From Prunus persica (Eukaryota > Streptophyta > Magnoliopsida > Rosales > Rosaceae), in NCBI RefSeq assembly GCF_000346465.2, contig NC_034014.1, forward strand, positions 1,974,854-2,038,853: 64,000 nt of DNA, in the 5' to 3' direction. Shown here piece after piece: positions 11,966 to 24,059 of the stretch (position 1 is its first letter; every line of letters begins with the position of its first letter). The translations under genes were made by a program, and so were the position numbers. The notes beneath the pieces were generated by a model. That model ran no database searches and was not told the DNA's origin. It saw only the letters and a list, made by a program, of their open reading frames with translations.

Positions 11966-12910
11966 AAAACCCAATATAGCCGTGAGAAATATTATTTCTT
12001 TTAAAAAAAATTGTTAAAAAACGAGTATAGCCGGGCGGCTATACTATTTTTGGTATAAAAAATTGGCCGCACCCTGGTATAGCCGCGCGGCTATACTATT
12101 TCTTTTATAAAAAATTGGAAATCCCTAGTATATATTTTTTTGTTTTACGCCCCGTAATTCTTCCTCAGCCAGGCTGGGGCAGAATAAAACCCCAATCCAA
12201 TTATGAAATCCCTTCTCTCCCACTTCCTTTATGTATACCCTTTCAAATCCAAATAAAATTTACAAATTAAAAATTTAATTTTATTAAAAAAAATTATAAA
12301 TTAATAACAAAATTAATATTTTTGTATATACAAAATAAAAATGAGAGGCATTATTATTACTGATCAATAAAGATATCTATCAATAAAAATTTCTTAAAAT
12401 AAAAAGAGGGGGGCGAGAAGATTTAATTTTATTACAAAATGTTGGTATTTTACCGGGCGGTTATATGCTGTTTAAATTTTTTTCAAAACCGAGTATAGCC
12501 GCGCGGCTATACGATTTCTTTTATTAACAAAGGGAAAAACGGGTATAGCCGCCCGGCCGTACTATTTCTTTAAAAGAATTTTAAAAAATATGAGTATGGC
12601 AGGGCGAAAACATAGCATAGCCGATTTCTTTTTAAAAAGCCTAAAAACCAAGTATAGCCGACCGGCTATACTATTATGTTATAAAGAAAATTGGAAAACA
12701 CCCAGTAGAGCCGTGCGAAATACTATTTCTTTTTAAAAAATTGTAAACAAACCGCTCTAACCATCTGGCTATACTATTTCTTTTCTAAAAAATTGGAAAA
12801 AAAAACCCAGTATAGATTTCTTTTTCTTTTTTTTAAATGGAAAAACCCGAGTATAGCTGTTATAAAAAATTGGGAAAACCCAATATAGCTGCACTATACA
12901 AATAAAATAG
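11966..12910. repeat. Palindrome array 1 (TATAGCC-GGCTATA hairpins)
   Basis: About ten degenerate copies of a GC-centred palindrome of 18-20 bases lie in AT-rich spacers. GTATAGCCGCGCGGCTATAC is perfect at 12077-12096 and 12493-12512. Near-perfect copies are at 12025-12044 and around 12653. Copies are followed by TATTTCTTTTATAAAAAATTGG and then a short A and C-rich stretch, giving units of roughly 60 bases. Later units are decayed. The stretch 12130-12440 breaks the array with unrelated AT-rich DNA. No coding potential is seen. The same family recurs at 24060-25054. Confidence 0.85.
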
Positions 12911-14198
12911 GTATGTGTTTTATTCGGCAATACAATAAGGTAACTGTTTCTTAACAATTAGGAAAAATGTGTGCGACAAAAAAGAAGAATAATATATGTG
13001 TGAAACAAAGATGTTTATCAATTAACACGTATTCTTATGACATAGCCAACAAGGTTTAATCTAGTGAAAAAAGGACTTTGATTTGTAAATTAATGGTTTT
13101 AAGTTCAAACCCTCATGACACCATAGTAGTGTGTATGTGAAACCCCCTTCACTTATAGTTTGATTATCACTTGTACTAAAAAAATATGACATGCATGCAC
13201 ATTGAAGTTATAAAGATTATTGATGGAGAGAAAAGAGGAGATGAGAAATAATGTTCACGGAGCAGTCTCATTCAAAAGGGATATATTATTGATGGAGAAT
13301 TATCATGGGGATAAAGTTGCATAACACATAGTACTGTGTAGCAGAATAAAGTTGCAACTACATAAAGTTACGAGAATTATTGATGGAGAGAAAAGAGGAC
13401 ATGAGAAATAAAGTTGTGTGTAATTACTATTATGTCATAATGTTTACACTGTTATCTTCTATTTTCTAGTGGAATGTATTTGATACACTATGTGTAGGAA
13501 TCCTACTAGCAAATCACTCAAGAGATTATGCAAGGATAAGAGAGAGAGAATTTTAGAATTAGAACTCAGAGGTCTAGCTTTAGAGAGAGAAGTCCCGACT
13601 TATTTCTCTATTTTTTTTCAATTGATTCACAATGACATCAACTCTCTCTACAAAATATTCATTACAAGCTTAATTGCCCACTTAGTGGTTAACTTAACTA
13701 CCAAAAGGAAAGGCTAGAAATAGCCAATTCACATACAAACAAAAACAACAATATTAAAGTTTCCTACAAACATGGCTCAATCTCTTCATGATGTATTAAC
13801 AAGGCATGCATGATGTATTATATAGACGTGTCATAATTTGTACCTAGTAAATAGTATATGCACGCTAATTATATAATATTAACAGCGGCAGTCTTACATT
13901 TTGGAGGCCACCTAAATGGGCCTTCTCCTCTATATATTATTAGTACCAAAATACAGATAACTTACCTACAAAAATATCTGCGCATGTATAGTATATACTA
14001 CATTAGATGGTGGCAGAGTTTGTAAATAGTGGAGAAGTTATGGGCGCGTCTTATCTTTATTTTGGCTTCATATCATGAAACTATGGTGAACGATATGATA
14101 GCCTGACAGGGGCCGGGACCCATTATCCCAATCATAAAACCATTGAGAGGACTGAGAAAAATCAACTCAGACTCAGAGCTAGCTAGTGAGCTGCAAAA
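12911..14198. other. Intergenic region upstream of CslE-A
   Basis: AT-rich. It holds a SINE-like segment (13050-13187). It also holds two copies of an approximately 37-base phrase, ATTATTGATGGAGAGAAAAG followed by AGGA(G/C)ATGAGAAATAA, near 13216 and 13378. No supported gene. The CslE-A promoter should lie in the last few hundred bases. Confidence 0.5.
13050..13187 (+). mobile_element. Candidate tRNA-derived SINE
   Basis: A CTAGTG segment resembling a polymerase III A box is followed about 40 bases later by GTTCAAACCC (13103-13112), a good B box. The 3' part reads TAGTTTGATTATCACTTGTAC and then a short A run, as in many plant SINEs. No target duplication was resolved, so the call is tentative. 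Confidence 0.35.
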
Positions 14199-17100
14199 AT
14201 GGCAAAGGAAGAGCATTTACCATTGTTTGAGACAAAAAAAGCCAAGGGAAGAGTCTTATTTAGGATTTTTGCAGCTTCTATATTTGCAGGCATATGTTTG
14301 ATTTGGGTTTACAGAGTAAGTCACATACCAAAAGCAGGAGAAGATGGAAGGTTTGCCTGGATTGGATTGTTGGGTGCTGAGATATGGTTTGGTTTTTACT
14401 GGCTCCTCACTCAAGCCTCCAGGTGGAACCCTGTTTATAGGCACACCTTCAAGGACAGGCTCTCTCAAAGGTACCTACTTTCGGTTCATGTTAGTCTTTC
14501 TATTAGTTAATGTACGTATTAATCAATTTGGAACAGATAAGTATGATTTTATATATGCCTTAAATAACTGTCATCCATGAAATTTGAACAGATATGAGAA
14601 TGAGTTGCCTGGGGTGGACATATTTGTGTGCACGGCGGATGCAAGCATAGAGCCACCAATGATGGTGATGAACACTGTTCTGTCAGTCATGGCTTATGAG
14701 TATCCACCAGAGAAGCTGAGTGTGTATCTCTCAGATGATGGAGGGTCAGAAATTACATACTACGCCCTCATGGAGGCTGCTGAGTTTGCCAAACACTGGA
14801 TACCATATTGCAAGAAATATAATGTGGAGCCAAGATCACCTGCTGCTTATTTTGTCTCAAAACATGGTGATGATGCAGTTGAAGATAATCATCAGGCTAA
14901 AGATTTCGTGTTTATCAAGGTACTAATATCAAGAATTGAATTAACTTTCAGAAATTTTTGTGGTGCAACTTTAGGTAAGCCCATCACAAATATTTATTAA
15001 TCCGTCTTCCGAAAACGTTACCGCACGAGTCCTAAGAATAGGAATTAGTTGAAGTGTCGTCTTTTCAATCCCGATGCCTATAATATAAGCCAACCCAATG
15101 GATTAGGTGAATTGGGTTGGGTCATCCCTGACCTGTTTTCAATCCTGCTGCTTATAATAAGCCAACCCAATTGTTCTCTCTCCTCACGTAGATTATTCAC
15201 TGGGCCCCACACACAAATTTGTGAAAGCGTTGTGCATTTTGCCCGAGAATCCTTTATTTTTCCACGATTGATTGGTGCATATTGATATGGAGTAGAGTGT
15301 CTAAGGTAGCGGATGAACGAGTATATAGTTTAACAAGGCATGTACATATTTTATAATACAAGTTGTTTGACGACACCATCGTGTTACAATGACACTAGAA
15401 ATTTATTTTTTCATTCCTACTTCCCGACATTATAGATAACAAAAAATAATAGTAAGAAATGTTGTTACGATATTGCTAATTTATTAATATATTACATGGA
15501 AAATGCTAGGCTTATTACACTTTTATACCACATTACGTACGTACTACATCTCTAATATAGATGGGTCTCATTGTATTGGTGGGCTCCATCTCTATTAGAT
15601 ATGTGGTATAAAAATATAATAAGCCTAACATTACGCATATTACATTATTAATTAATTAGCTTCTAACTGGTGAGGTGCCTTTGTGATGATGAATTTGTTG
15701 TGGTAGAAATTATACAAGTACATGGAGAATAAAATCGAAAATGCAGTGAAGCTAGGCCAGGTTTCAGACCAAGTACGATCAAAACATAAAGGCTTTTCTC
15801 AGTGGGATTCATATTCATCTCGACGTGATCATGACACCATTCTTCAAGTATGAAAGATATAACCAATATCAGTTTAATTTGAATTAATTGTCTGATATAT
15901 TTTATGCTTAACATATTTTTCTTAAATTTTCTCAGATAGTAATTGATGGAAGAGACCCGATTAATGCAACAGATAATGAAGGTTGTAAGTTGCCAACTTT
16001 AGTGTATTTGGCTCGAGAGAAGAGACCCCAGTGTCACCATAACTTCAAAGCTGGTGCTATGAATGCTCTGGTAAATTACATATTTTGTTTCTCATATAAA
16101 TAAAATGAAAAAAATTCTGGCTTCTTCTTCAATCAATATTCTTTGTTATCTAATATCCTTTGTTAATTTATTTTAAGATTAGGGTATCTTCAAACATTAG
16201 CAATGGGAAGTTACTTCTTAATGTAGATTGTGATATGTATTCAAACAACTCCTTGGCCATACGAGATACGCTTTGTTTCTTAATGGATGAAGAGAAAGGC
16301 CATGAGATTGCATTTGTACAGTTCCCACAGAATTTCAAAAACCTTACTAAGAATGAATTATACGCTTCATTACGCGTAATCAATGAGGTGAGTATTTGTT
16401 GACAATAATTATATATGGAATAATTATAGTTTGATCATGTTATTTTAAATTTTATTAATTCTTACTTAATTGGAATTATTTGTCTGTGTTGTGTTGTGTT
16501 GTGTATATGGAAGGTGGAAGCACATGGTGTGGATGGTTATGGTGGCCCTCTATATGTTGGAACTGGATGCTTTCACAGGAGAGATACACTTTGTGGGAGG
16601 AAATTCAGCAAGGATTCTAAGAGTGATATGAAGTGGGATAATAGAAAAAGAGAAGAACTTGGCATTCATGAATTGGAAGAAAACACAAAAAGTCTTGCAA
16701 GTTGTACATTTGAAGAGAACACTCAATGGGGAAAAGAGGTCTCTCTCTCCCCTAAAATTTTATGGTCAATCATGGCGTATTCGTTTTAATGATTAATAAA
16801 TCAATAATGAAATGACACGTAATCATTGTTTAAAAATACTGCCGGTATGATTTAAATTCAAAATTTAATTGGTAATGCATGTGTAGATGGGCTTGAAATA
16901 TGGATGTCCAGTTGAAGATATAATAACGGGGCTATCAATCCATTGCCGGGGATGGAAATCGGTGTATTGCAATCCAGCAAGGGAAGCTTTCTTAGGATTA
17001 GCTCCAGCCACACTGCCTCATATACTTGTGCAGCATAAGAGATGGTCAGAAGGTAACTTTCATATTTTTCTTTCTAAGTACAGTCCTGCTTGGTATGCCT

Positions 17101-17907
17101 ATGGGAAGATTAGGTTAGGCCATCAACTTGGATATCTTCGCTACTCCCTCTGGGCTTCAAATTGCTTGGCAACCCTAGTTTACTCAACTCTCCCTTCGCT
17201 TTACCTCCTTAGAGGCGCATCCTTATTTCCACAGGTATGGTTCCAGATGTCCTTATATCCTCATTATATATATATTGAACCGTACGGTATTTAGAGTATA
17301 TTTCCCGATGCACGTCTAATGGATTTTGTTTTGTGAATTTAATTAGATGTCAAGTCCATGGCTCATACCATTTGCTTATGTGATCATTGGCAAGTACACT
17401 TGGAGCTTTGTGGAGTTTCTGTGGTGTGATGGTACAATATTAGGTTGGTGGAACGAGCAACGCATATGGCTTTACCAGAGAACAAGCTCCTACCTCTTTG
17501 CCTTCATAGATACCATTCTATTCTCCATCGGATACACTAATTCAGCCTTTGTAATCACAGCCAAGGTGGCAGAAGAAGATGTGTCGAAGCGATATGAGAA
17601 AGAGATTATGGAGTTTGGAGCCTCCTCTCCAATGCTCACCATTTTGGCAACACTTGCGTTGCTCAATCTGTGCTGCTTTGCTGGGTTTGTATTGGAAGAA
17701 GCAATTGCTGGATCAAAGGGCATTGCAAAAGCTTACGAGACTATGTCTTTGCAGGTTCTTCTGTGTGGGGTTTTGATTCTCATTAACCTACCTTTGTACC
17801 AAGGCCTTTACCTGAGGAAAGATAAAGGAAAGATGCCGAGCTCCATAGCATATAAATCAATGGTCATTGCTGTGTTTTCTTGTGTATGTTTTAAATTATC
17901 ATGTTAA
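14199..17907 (+). CDS. CslE: Cellulose synthase-like protein E, copy A (intact)
   Basis: Exons 14199-14470, 14592-14919, 15707-15847, 15936-16070, 16178-16387, 16514-16738, 16887-17234 and 17347-17907 give 739 residues, normal for CslE. It is a GT2 polysaccharide synthase of the endomembrane system; the CslE product is not firmly known. All processive GT2 motifs are present: Asp of SDDGG near 139, DCD at 309-311, the catalytic VED at 446-448 and QHKRW at 486-490. Two membrane spans lie near the N terminus ([28 protein letters not shown]) and about six in the last 200 residues. Every intron is GT-AG and every junction is in phase. Intron 2 is about 680 bases longer than in copy B and holds a small palindromic transposon. 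Copies B and C are its closest relatives here. Confidence 0.95.
15502..15632. mobile_element. 131-bp palindromic MITE in CslE-A intron 2
   Basis: The first 32 bases (AATGCTAGGCTTATTACACT onward, ending ACCACAT) match the reverse complement of the last 32 with three C/T differences. The element lies in extra intron DNA absent from copy B. It has no coding capacity. Target duplication was not resolved. Confidence 0.7.
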
Positions 17908-18719
17908 ATTAAGGGATTGTGAAGAAATGTATGTTCTAAGAGCCCCCCAACCTACAATTTTCTTAATTAACTGCCTCACATCACATGTGGACGTTCCATG
18001 ATCATTATCCTGGAACAAACATTGGATTGAAAACAATTGGTATGAAAATCATTTGCTTAATTATATTTTGTGTACACTCATACTGGTTATGATAAAATGA
18101 ATAAAACAAGCCGTGTTGGATTCTAAATAAACAGAGCCTCTTCTGAAAAACTTGTTCAAAAGGGAAAAAGGGCTATCTCCTCTCATTTATCTATTCAACT
18201 ACAGTTTCATATTACTCCCCAATATATGGGGCTTGCGGTCTCATTCTCATCCGGAAAGACTATAATGAGGAGTAGTGAGGAGCTTATTTGAGGAGTTCAA
18301 TCCCACCATTGACTTAAAATCTGCCCTCATAAAAATGTATATTGTAGCTAAAAACTAGTCCACCAAGTTTTCCACTTAGCATGACCACGGGCATTAATAC
18401 TTGCTTAAAGACAGGCAATACCAAACGACTCGATTGCCATAAACTTTACTACCCGCCAGGATATGTGTGTCATCTCGCATATCCTTTGTTTTGTAACGGA
18501 GGAAACTAGAAATCCCCACCCCCAACAAAAAGAAAAGAAACAAAAGATTTTTAAAAAAACTGCACGTGTTTTTGTTGCACCTAACTACTACCACACCATT
18601 AGGTTGTGGCAGAGTTTTGTTATTTTGGCTTCATATTATAAGACTTGGGTGAATCTCTATAACTAGGAAAGGAACCCATTCTCCCAATCATAAATCTGTT
18701 CAGTACTGGCTACTGAGAA
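17908..18719. other. Intergenic between CslE-A and CslE-B
   Basis: Contains the A 3' UTR and the B promoter. No coding region, RNA gene or clear repeat was recognised. Confidence 0.5.
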
Positions 18720-21700
18720 ATGGCTAGCCATGAGCTGAGAATGGGAAAGGAAGAAGAACATTTGCCATTGTTTGAGACGAAGAGAGCCAAAGGAATAGTC
18801 CTATATAGGCTTTTTGCAGCATCTGTATTTGCAGGTATATGTTTGATTTTGGTTTATAGGGTGAGCCACGTACCAAAAGCAGGTACAGATGGAAGGTTTG
18901 GGTGGATTGGATTGTTAGGTGCTGAGATATGGTTTGCTTTTTACTGGCTCCTCACTCAAGCCTCTGGGTGGAACCCTGTTTATAGGCACACCTTCAAGGA
19001 CAGGCTCTCTCAAAGGTACCTACTACTTCACATTGCATCTCTCTTTTTGGTAAATCATTTACTTCATGTTACTCTGTCTATTAGTAATGTATGTTCTATT
19101 TATGTATTCAACAACTGTCATCCATGAAATTTGAACAGATATGAGAGTGAGTTGCCGGGGGTGGACATATTCGTGTGCACGGCAGACCTATTAGTTGCAC
19201 CTTCAACCGTTACAAATGCAGCTGTAACAGCTGCAGATCACCCATGATATTAGCACCAGCTGTAGTCTCTCCTTCCTAAGAATCTTGTAATTATTTTGTA
19301 ATCTTTCCTTGATCATAGCAAGTGTAACGCCTCCTTGATATCAGCTCTTTTGAATTTCTGTAACTGATTCATACTGTGTATAAATATAGAAAATCTCAAC
19401 ACTAGTTGGTGTGAGGAAATCTAAACTTTATATGGTATCAGAGCTTTACTGATCCTATTCCTTTTCTTATCTTCTGATCTCTATCGTTATTATTTTCTTT
19501 TCTTTTCTATTCCTATGGCTACATCAGATGCTGCATCTCAACCTAATCAAGATACAACCATCAATCCCACTTCCACACTCACTCTCAATCAAACAATGCC
19601 AATGCCTAATCCTTCACACTTTCTTTCCCTTAAGCTCAACCCCACCAATTTTCTTTTGTGGAAGACACAATTTGAGCCAATTCTAATTTCTCATGACCTT
19701 GAAGGTCTCATTGATGGAACTGACACTGCACCATCATCTACAGTAGGTGCGGGCAATACCTCTCAGTCCAACCCAGAGTTTATTTCTTGGCGCAAACGTG
19801 ACCAAATGCTTCGTAGCTGGATTATTGCATCCTTAACTGAAGATGTTATGCCTCACATAGTAGGCACCTCCACCTCCTTTCAAGCCTGGCAAGCTCTCAC
19901 ACAAGCTTTTGGATCTCCTACGAATACCCGACTCCTTCAGTTACATGCTCAACTTCAAAATTTCTCAAAAGGCGATCTACCGGTAGCGACTTATCTTCAA
20001 AAGGCCAAACTCATAGCCGATCAACTTGCAGCCGCAGGAAAACCCCTTGATACCAATGAGTTCAATGCTATTATCTTCCGCAATCTAGGCAGCGATTACA
20101 GTGATATGGTCACTGCCATGTCTACCAGACTCAGTCCCATCTCTTATTCAGAACTCCATAGCCTACTTGTGAGTCATGAAATTCGTCTTCAAGAGCAGGC
20201 AACTTACTCCACCATTCTTCCTTCTGCTAATATGGTGTACAAAGGCCAAAATTCCAATAACACTCGGGCTCCAGCATCTCCAAATTTCCACAATCATCGA
20301 AGTCAATCAAATTTCAACAACAGATCACATCAAAACAACCACAGGTCTTTTCATACCAGATCCAATTCTCAGCACCGTGGATTACTCCCAACCCCACCAT
20401 AGAGCCACCAATGATGGTGATAAACACTGTTTTATCAGTCATGGCTTATGACTACCCACCAGAGAAGCTGAGTGTGTATCTCTCAGATGATGGAGGCTCA
20501 GAAATTACATACTATGCCCTCTTGGAAGCTGTTGAGTTTGCCAAACACTGGACACCATATTGCAAGAAATACAATGTGGAGCCAAGATCACCTGCTGCTT
20601 ATTTTGTCTCAGTACCTGCTGGTGATGCAGTTGAAGATAATCAGGCTAAAGATTTCGTAGTTATTAAGGTACTGTCTAATATCAAGAATTGAATTAACTT
20701 TCAGAAATTTTTGTGGTGCAACTTTAGGTAGGCCCATCACAAACATTTATTAATCTGCCTTCTGAAATTATTGCTGTAGAAATTATACAAGGACATGGAG
20801 AATAAAATCGAAAATGCAGTGAAGCTAGGCCACATCTCAGGAGAAGTACGATCAAAACACAAAGGCTTTTCTCAGTGGGATACATATAAATCGCGACATG
20901 ACCATGACACCATTCTTCAAGTATGATAGTTTACCATAAAACTGCAAGTCAGGGTCACTTATATTTAACTGGTGTTTGATCAAATTTTTTTTCTTTTCTC
21001 AGATAGCAATTGATGGGAGAGACACCAATGCAGATGATGTTAAAGGGTGTGGGTTGCCAACTTTGGTGTATTTGGCTCGAGAGAAGAGACCCCAGTATCA
21101 CCATAACTTCAAAGCCGGTGCTATGAATGCTCTGGTAATTTTACTTTATTTGGTAACACATTTTTTTTTTACTAGCTGAAGTATTCAGAAAAGAGAGTCG
21201 TTACTTGTTTTATGTTGCAAATAAATTTCATCTTATATTCATTGTTTGATCATTATGTGATCCTTTGTGTAGATCAGGGTATCTGCAAACGTTAGCAATG
21301 GGAATGTCATTCTTAATGTAGACTGTGACATGTATTCAAACAACTCCATGGCCATAAGAGATGCACTTTGTTTCTTAATGGATGAAGGGAAAGGTCATGA
21401 GGTTGCATACGTACAGTTCCCACAGAATTTCGAAAACCTTACTAAGAACGAATTATATAGTTCATTTCGAATAATCAGCGAGGTGAGTGTATACATATAT
21501 CAATGGAATCGGAATTTTCGATTATTATAAATCTTTTGCCTACATGTTTGGAATTCTATATATGTGATGGATATTAAAATATGAAGGTGGAAATGCATGG
21601 TTCGGATGGTTATGAGGGCCCTATATACATTGGAAGTGGATGCTTTCACAGAAGAGATACTCTTTGTGGAAGGAAGTTCATCAAGGGATCTAGGAGTGAT

Positions 21701-22986
21701 ATGAAGTGGGAGATCAGCAGAAAAAGAGAAGAAAGTGGCATTCATGAATTGGAAGAAAATTCAAAGAGTCTTGCAAGTTGTACATTTGAACAGAACACTG
21801 AATGGGGAAAAGAGGTCTACTTTCTCTCTTTTTCTTTCTCAGTCTGTGCCACAACGAGTGCATATAATTAATTTGAGGAGCTTGATATATCTATGAATCT
21901 TGAAAACTTTGCAGATGGGATTGAAATATGGATGTCCAGTTGAAGATGTGATAACAGGGTATCGATTCAATGCCGTGGATGGAAATCGGTGTATTGCAAC
22001 CCAACAAGAAAAGCTTTCTTAGGATTGGCTCCAACCACACTGCCTTACACACTTGTGCAGCATAAGAGATTGTCAGAAGGTTCTCTCCAGATTTTACTTT
22101 CTAAGTACAGTCCGGCTTGGTATGGTCATGGAAAGATAAGTTTGGCCCTTCAACTTGGATACTGTATTGTCTGCTGCTGGGCTTCCAATTGCTGGGCAAC
22201 CCTATTTTACTCGATTGTCCCTTCACTTTACCTCCTTAAGGGCATTTCCTTATTTCCACAGGTATAATTGATCTTGTGTCTCAGTGATAATTGATTTGTC
22301 ACAATATATGTCACATCACTAATAAACATATGAGTCTTGCCTCGCCTCTATCAGAGATGTGATTTATAATGTAGCCGCCCAAATAGTATATTTCTCAATG
22401 TCTGATGGGTTTTGTTTTGTGAATTTAGATCTCAAGTCCATGGCTCATACCATTTGCATATGTGATCATTGGCAAGTATACTTGGAGCTTTGTGGAGTTT
22501 CTGTGGTCTGGTGGCACAATCCTAGGTTGGTGGAATGACCAACGAATGTGGCTGTACAAGAGAACAAGCTCTTACCTCTTTGCCTTCGTTGATACCATTT
22601 TATACTTCCTGGGATATACTGATTCAGCATTTGCCATAACAGCCAAGGTGGCTGATGAAGATGTGTCGCAGCGATACGCGAAAGAGATTATGGAATTTGG
22701 GGCCTCTTCTCCAATGCTCACCATATTGGCAACACTTGCATTGTTCAATTTGTACTGCTTTGCTGAGTTTGTGAAGGAAGCGACCACTGGATCAAAGGGC
22801 ATAGCACAAGTTTTTGAGACAATGGCTTTGCAAATTCTTCTGTGTGGGGTTCTGATCCTCATCAACATACCTTTGTACCAAGCACTTTATCTAAGGAACG
22901 ACGAGGGAAAGATGCCGGCCTCCATAGCATTTAAGTCAATGGCATTTGTTCTAGTTGCTTGTACTTGTTTTAAATTTTCATACTGA
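18720..22986 (+). pseudogene. CslE: Cellulose synthase-like E, copy B (disrupted)
   Basis: The same eight-exon structure as copy A: 18720-19015, 19139-19188 plus 20392-20668, 20780-20920, 21003-21134, 21273-21482, 21587-21814, 21915-22261 and 22429-22986. Three defects are visible. A copia fragment splits exon 2 just after the CTAD codons and brings stop codons. Exon 7 is 347 nt instead of 348: one base is missing after ATAACAGGG near 21960, so the frame reaches TAG about 60 bases on. The QxxRW motif reads QHKRL, losing the Trp that all three intact copies keep. All splice sites, the DCD and VED motifs and the C-terminal exon remain intact, so inactivation looks fairly recent. It could still be transcribed. 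Confidence 0.93.
19189..20391 (+). mobile_element. Truncated Ty1-copia fragment (5' LTR, PBS, partial gag)
   Basis: Inserted in CslE-B exon 2. About 19189-19432 looks like an LTR with a TATA-like TGTATAAATATAG. TGGTATCAGAGC at 19433 is the primer-binding site for initiator tRNA-Met. A gag frame from 19515 runs to the right edge and has the copia gag_3/UBN2 look (NPTNFLLWKTQFEPILISHD). Zinc knuckle, pol and 3' LTR are missing. No 5-base target duplication is present; the host bases GACCCCACC are shared unevenly across the two edges. The right end was therefore probably lost by deletion after insertion. Confidence 0.85.
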
Positions 22987-23189
22987 ATTGAATACCATAT
23001 GGTATTGTGGGTTAAACCCAATGCGTATATACTTGGAAGATTGGTAAAGTTGCAAGTAACAGAAGGTGAGGAAATTGATGATCTTTGAGAGAGACCTAAT
23101 CAAACCAACCTAAAATAAACCTGATTGTGCTAGGAAGATAAAACAACTCCAAGGCACAGACCTGCCCAAGACAGAAGAAGTGAAGCATC

Positions 23190-23630
23190 AGCCGCAGGCA
23201 ACAAGCAACACAATCTGCATAACCTCTAGCTCATGCCCCTTTGACATATCCTTAGTGACCACCTTATTAGTGATGAAAAATCTGTTTGAGATCCCAATTG
23301 CCTCATTCCTTATACGTTCCGCCATCATGTGACAGAAGCATAAGCAAATGCAAGGAACAATTAGGCTTGACACATGAACAATAATAAATTACCTTCTTAA
23401 TGATTGGATGTTAGCCTAATAATGATGTATCTTCTTCCTTCTTAATGATTGGTAATTGCGGGATTGAATGTTAGGATGCCATACTGCAGGCCAAAATTGG
23501 CTTAACAAGGGAATGCCGTGGAGCAAGCAAAGAGGAAGAACAAAGACATAATTCAAATTTGGCAAGGAATCTGAAGCAGGCAAAAGGTAGAGACTATATC
23601 TCATTTGGGAACCCAAGTTAGTAGCAATGC
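23190..23630 (-). pseudogene. Degenerate CslE exon 7-8 remnant, type D
   Basis: Minus-strand pieces match CslE-D. Near 23480-23610 they encode the end of exon 7 (LCLLHGIPL, as in D). Near 23335-23380 they match the start of exon 8. Near 23200-23320 they match the NKVVTKDMSKGHELEVM segment (D has DKVITDDVSKRYEQEIM). The large middle part of exon 8 is deleted and there are frameshifts. It shows that a second type-D gene once lay between B and C. Confidence 0.75.
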
Positions 23631-23692
23631 ACCCTCAAACATGATTCTATTTATGGCAATGACATTTTATATAATGGTCAATAAAGAAACCT

Positions 23693-24042
23693 TTTTTTAA
23701 TACAAATATCTAAATTGAGCAATGCAAGTATTGCCAATTTGCCAGTATGGTAAACATTGGAGACGAGGCTCAAAATTCCATAACCTCTTTCTCGTATCGA
23801 TGCGAAACATCTTCATCAGAAACCTTGGCTGTTATTACATATCCTGAATCAGAATATCCGAGGGAGTTTAAAATGGTATCAATGAAGGCAAACAGGTAGG
23901 AACTTGTTCTCTTGTAAAGCCATGTACGTTGGTCGTTCTACCAACGTAAGATTGTACCACCAGACCACAGAAACTCCACAAACCTCCAAGTGTACTTGGC
24001 AATTATCACATATGCAAATGGTATGAGCCAAGGGCTTGAGAC
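23693..24042 (-). pseudogene. Partial copy of CslE-C exon 8
   Basis: Nearly identical on the minus strand to CslE-C exon 8. It keeps the stop-codon end (23693-23710) and the first two thirds of the exon (23711-24042, up to the VSSPWLI start). It lacks about 220 bases between them and carries a small insertion near 23735. Exons 1-7 are absent; palindrome array 2 begins directly upstream. Confidence 0.85.
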
Positions 24043-24059
24043 CTAAACCGACAAAACAT

